Assembly: GCA_030539985.1 (NCBI GenBank)
Contig: JAUNXD010000060.1
Span: forward strand, 1-8,596
Direction of reading: 5' to 3'
DNA: 8,596 nt
Source: Methanobrevibacter sp.
GTDB lineage: Archaea > Methanobacteriota > Methanobacteria > Methanobacteriales > Methanobacteriaceae
Numbering within the stretch: the first letter of the stretch is position 1; every line of letters starts with the position of its first letter. Shown here piece after piece: positions 6,956-8,596 of this stretch. Position numbers and translations under genes: made by a program. Under the pieces are notes generated by a model, which was not told where the DNA came from, did no database searches, and worked only from the letters and a program-made list of their open reading frames with translations.

Positions 6956-6985
6956 TTGGCATTGCCAATTAATTCTATTTTTTTT
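6950..6985. terminator. Hairpin terminator between convergent copA and purB
   Basis: AATTAATTGGC (6950-6960) and GCCAATTAATT (6964-6974) form a perfect 11-bp stem with loop ATT, followed on the plus strand by T8 (6978-6985). The stem includes the copA stop codon (6953-6955). Read on the minus strand, the same stem is followed by four T and then by TTTTT a little further on, so it may stop purB as well. Only 33 bases separate the two genes. Confidence 0.7.
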
Positions 6986-6988
6986 AAT

Positions 6989-8338
6989 TTAAAACCAGCT
7001 TTCTGATTTTTCAAGCAATTCGTCGATGATTGTTGGGATAGATCCTGTATAGGTGTGAGGATCCATTATCTTGTCGACATCTTCTTTGGTTAAGTACTTT
7101 TTAACCTCTTCATCTTCTAGAATTAGTTCGCCAAGCAATAGTTTTTCCTTGTTTGCCTTAATTGCATTTTTCCTAACAATTCCATATGCGGTTTGTTTTC
7201 CCATTCCTGCACGGGTTAATTCAGCCATCAATCTTTCAGCCATTATTAAACCATTGGTAAGGTTTAAATTTCTTTCAATATTTTCATCGTAGAATACTAA
7301 GTTATTCATTAGTTTAATGGTTAAGTTTAAGATGTAATCGGTTAATATGCAGCTTTCTGGAAACATTATCCGTTCACAGGAGGAATTGGTTAAATCTCTT
7401 TCATGCCAGAGAGGATTGTTGTCCAATGCGGCATTGACATATGATTTGACGATTCTTGCAACGCCACAGATTCTTTCAGCGGTAATTGGGTTCATTTTAT
7501 GTGGCATTGTACTGCTTCCAACCTGTTTTTCAGGATCGAAGTATTCTCCAACTTCCATCAATTCGGTTCTTTGAAGGCTTCTTATTTCTAATCCGATTTT
7601 GTCCAATGTGGATGCGATATTTGCCAAAACACTTATGAACTCAACGTGGTTGTCTCTTTGAACTACTTGGTTTGTAATTGTTGCTGCAGGCAATCCTAAG
7701 ATTTCCGCAACGGTTTTATGAACTTCCCATCCCTGTTCGCCTAAAGCTGCAGTGGTACCTACGGCTCCGTCCATCATTCCGATACAAACGTTTGATTTTG
7801 CATTCTGCAATCTGACATATTGTCTGTGGAGTTCATCTGCCCAGATACCGAATTTCATTCCGTATGTGGTAGGGAGCGCGTGCTGTCCGTGGGTACGTCC
7901 AATGCACACTTTCATTTTGTTTTCGCTTGCAAGCTTGAGCATTATTTTTGTCAATCTTTCCAGTTTTTCTTCAAGAACATCAATGGAGTCACGAATGAGA
8001 AGGGAATTTGAACTGTCCACGATATCATTGGAGGTGGCTCCAAAGTGAACGTATTCTCCGGCGCCGTTTTCACATACTTCAGTAATTGATTTTGATAATG
8101 CGGCGATATCGTGATTGGTTTCAGCTTCAATTTCTTTCATTCTTTCCAGCTTCACATATTTGGTATTAGCTTTTGCTGCAATTTCATCAGCGACTTCCTG
8201 TGGAATTATACCAAGTTTTCCTTCAGCTAATGCCAATGCAGCTTCTACATCAAGCATTCTTTGCAGTTTATTTTCTTCTTCCCAAATATTTTTCATTTCA
8301 GGAGTACCATACCTAAATTCAATTGGGTGTATAGCCAT
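6989..8338 (-). CDS. purB: Adenylosuccinate lyase
   Basis: 449 residues, the fumarase/aspartase-superfamily enzyme that splits SAICAR to AICAR plus fumarate and adenylosuccinate to AMP plus fumarate in purine synthesis. It works as a cytoplasmic homotetramer. The superfamily signature GSSTMPHKMNP is at 274-284, with the catalytic serine in its SS pair. The expected active-site histidines are H76 in ETNHDIAAL and H150 in GRTHGQHALPTT. The N-terminus IHPIEFRYGTPEM is typical of archaeal and Gram-positive-type PurB. The minus-strand start at 8338 is preceded by a weak GATGAT ribosome binding site (8344-8349). The gene converges on copA and diverges from a helix-turn-helix gene. Length and motifs are normal, with nothing broken. 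Confidence 0.95.
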   Translation of the reverse strand: MAIHPIEFRYGTPEMKNIWEEENKLQRMLDVEAALALAEGKLGIIPQEVADEIAAKANTKYVKLERMKEIEAETNHDIAALSKSITEVCENGAGEYVHFGATSNDIVDSSNSLLIRDSIDVLEEKLERLTKIMLKLASENKMKVCIGRTHGQHALPTTYGMKFGIWADELHRQYVRLQNAKSNVCIGMMDGAVGTTAALGEQGWEVHKTVAEILGLPAATITNQVVQRDNHVEFISVLANIASTLDKIGLEIRSLQRTELMEVGEYFDPEKQVGSSTMPHKMNPITAERICGVARIVKSYVNAALDNNPLWHERDLTNSSCERIMFPESCILTDYILNLTIKLMNNLVFYDENIERNLNLTNGLIMAERLMAELTRAGMGKQTAYGIVRKNAIKANKEKLLLGELILEDEEVKKYLTKEDVDKIMDPHTYTGSIPTIIDELLEKSESWF

Positions 8339-8473
8339 TTTTTATCATCTCACAAATATTATTTCAATCATGTAAATTATTTGTTGTTTAAAGTTTTAAT
8401 ATTTTGGCAAACATTTATATTGTTTTATAAAAAGACTTTATATTAATCACTACATTCAATAATAGGTGATATC
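8339..8473. promoter_or_regulatory. Divergent promoter region between purB and the HTH gene
   Basis: This 135-base AT-rich spacer must hold both promoters. On the plus strand, TATA-like TTTATAT (8414-8420), TTTATAAAA (8424-8432) and CTTTATATTAA (8436-8446) are candidates. The last two would place the start of the HTH message about 10-20 bases before its start codon. On the minus strand, TTTTATAAAA (around 8423-8432) is nearly symmetric and could serve purB with a leader of about 60 bases, while TTTAAA near 8388-8393 would give a short leader. I cannot choose between them from sequence alone. Confidence 0.5.
8465..8470 (+). promoter_or_regulatory. Ribosome binding site that sets a TTG start
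   Basis: GGTGAT, a full six-base match to the 16S tail, sits 3 bases before TTG 8474. This is the main reason for choosing the non-ATG start of the regulator gene. The next in-frame ATG (8513) would remove the first helix of the DNA-binding domain. Confidence 0.7.
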
Positions 8474-8596
8474 TTGAATACAAAAATACGACAATACCGC
8501 CTGGAATCAGGTATGACTCAACAGGAGTTGGCCGAATTAGTGGGTGTTACTCGCCAAACAATAAATGCTTTAGAAAACTCTAGATATAATCCTTCA
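8474..8596 (+). CDS. XRE/Cro-type helix-turn-helix regulator, 3' end cut by window
   Basis: 41 codons are visible, too few for the usual gene-length cut-off, running off the window end. Translation from TTG gives NTKIRQYRLESGMTQQELAE followed by LVGVTRQTINALENSRYNPS. This is a textbook XRE-family helix-turn-helix: the MTQQELAELVGVTRQTINALE stretch is the helix pair, and the ENSRYNPS ending resembles small archaeal and Gram-positive regulators of about 65-70 residues. Many such proteins are followed by a small membrane-protein gene that cannot be seen here. It is divergent from purB, so autoregulation or purB regulation through the shared spacer is possible, but nothing in the sequence shows it. 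Confidence 0.88.
   Translation, partial: MNTKIRQYRLESGMTQQELAELVGVTRQTINALENSRYNPS

Noticed and set aside
7752..8048. Plus-strand open frame of 98 codons inside purB
   Set aside because: It is antisense to the catalytic part of purB, with no start signal or domain.
8513..8515. ATG 8513 as the start of the HTH gene
   Set aside because: It would delete the first helix of the DNA-binding domain and has no ribosome binding site at the right spacing.
1..8596. CRISPR array, insertion sequence or prophage element
   Set aside because: I saw no regularly spaced direct repeats, transposase or integrase frames, or terminal inverted repeats with target duplications; gene content and composition look uniform.

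Overview
The window reads as chromosomal DNA of a methanogenic archaeon of the Methanobacteriales, most like Methanobrevibacter. This is inferred from the AT-rich sequence, TATA-box promoters, ribosome binding sites of the GGTGAT/GTGAT type placed 3-5 bases before the start codon (complementary to an archaeal 16S tail containing AUCACC), a tRNA with no encoded CCA end, and a mevalonate-pathway dehydratase subunit typical of archaea. I could not run a database search, so the genus is an inference.

Bases 1-4342 form one tightly packed plus-strand block. It holds the 3' two thirds of a tRNA-Arg(GCG), truD (tRNA pseudouridine synthase), a double zinc-ribbon membrane protein with a TM2-like C-terminus, the small subunit of phosphomevalonate dehydratase (DUF126/aconitase X swivel domain), an imidazolonepropionase-like amidohydrolase, and a two-[4Fe-4S] ferredoxin fused to a nitroreductase domain. 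Intergenic gaps are 21, 0, 7 and 7 bases and the last pair overlaps by 23 bases, so a single operon is likely. The products are functionally mixed: RNA modification, membrane/zinc ribbon, isoprenoid synthesis, hydrolase, redox.

Bases 4343-4465 are a noncoding spacer with a U-rich stop signal for the operon and a strong promoter region (two identical TTTTATATAT boxes) for a monocistronic copper-exporting P1B-type ATPase (4466-6955). That gene ends in a perfect 11-bp hairpin followed by eight T, shared with the convergent purB (adenylosuccinate lyase, minus strand, 6989-8338). A 135-base divergent promoter region separates purB from the start of an XRE/Cro-type helix-turn-helix regulator, which starts with TTG and is cut by the window end.

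Most of the window is ordinary core genome and no mobile element, CRISPR array or clear defence system is visible. The items most worth a second look are the mixed operon linking an orphan phosphomevalonate dehydratase small subunit to an uncharacterised amidohydrolase and a ferredoxin-nitroreductase fusion, the uncharacterised zinc-ribbon/TM2 protein, and the symmetrical terminator and tandem TATA boxes around the copper pump.
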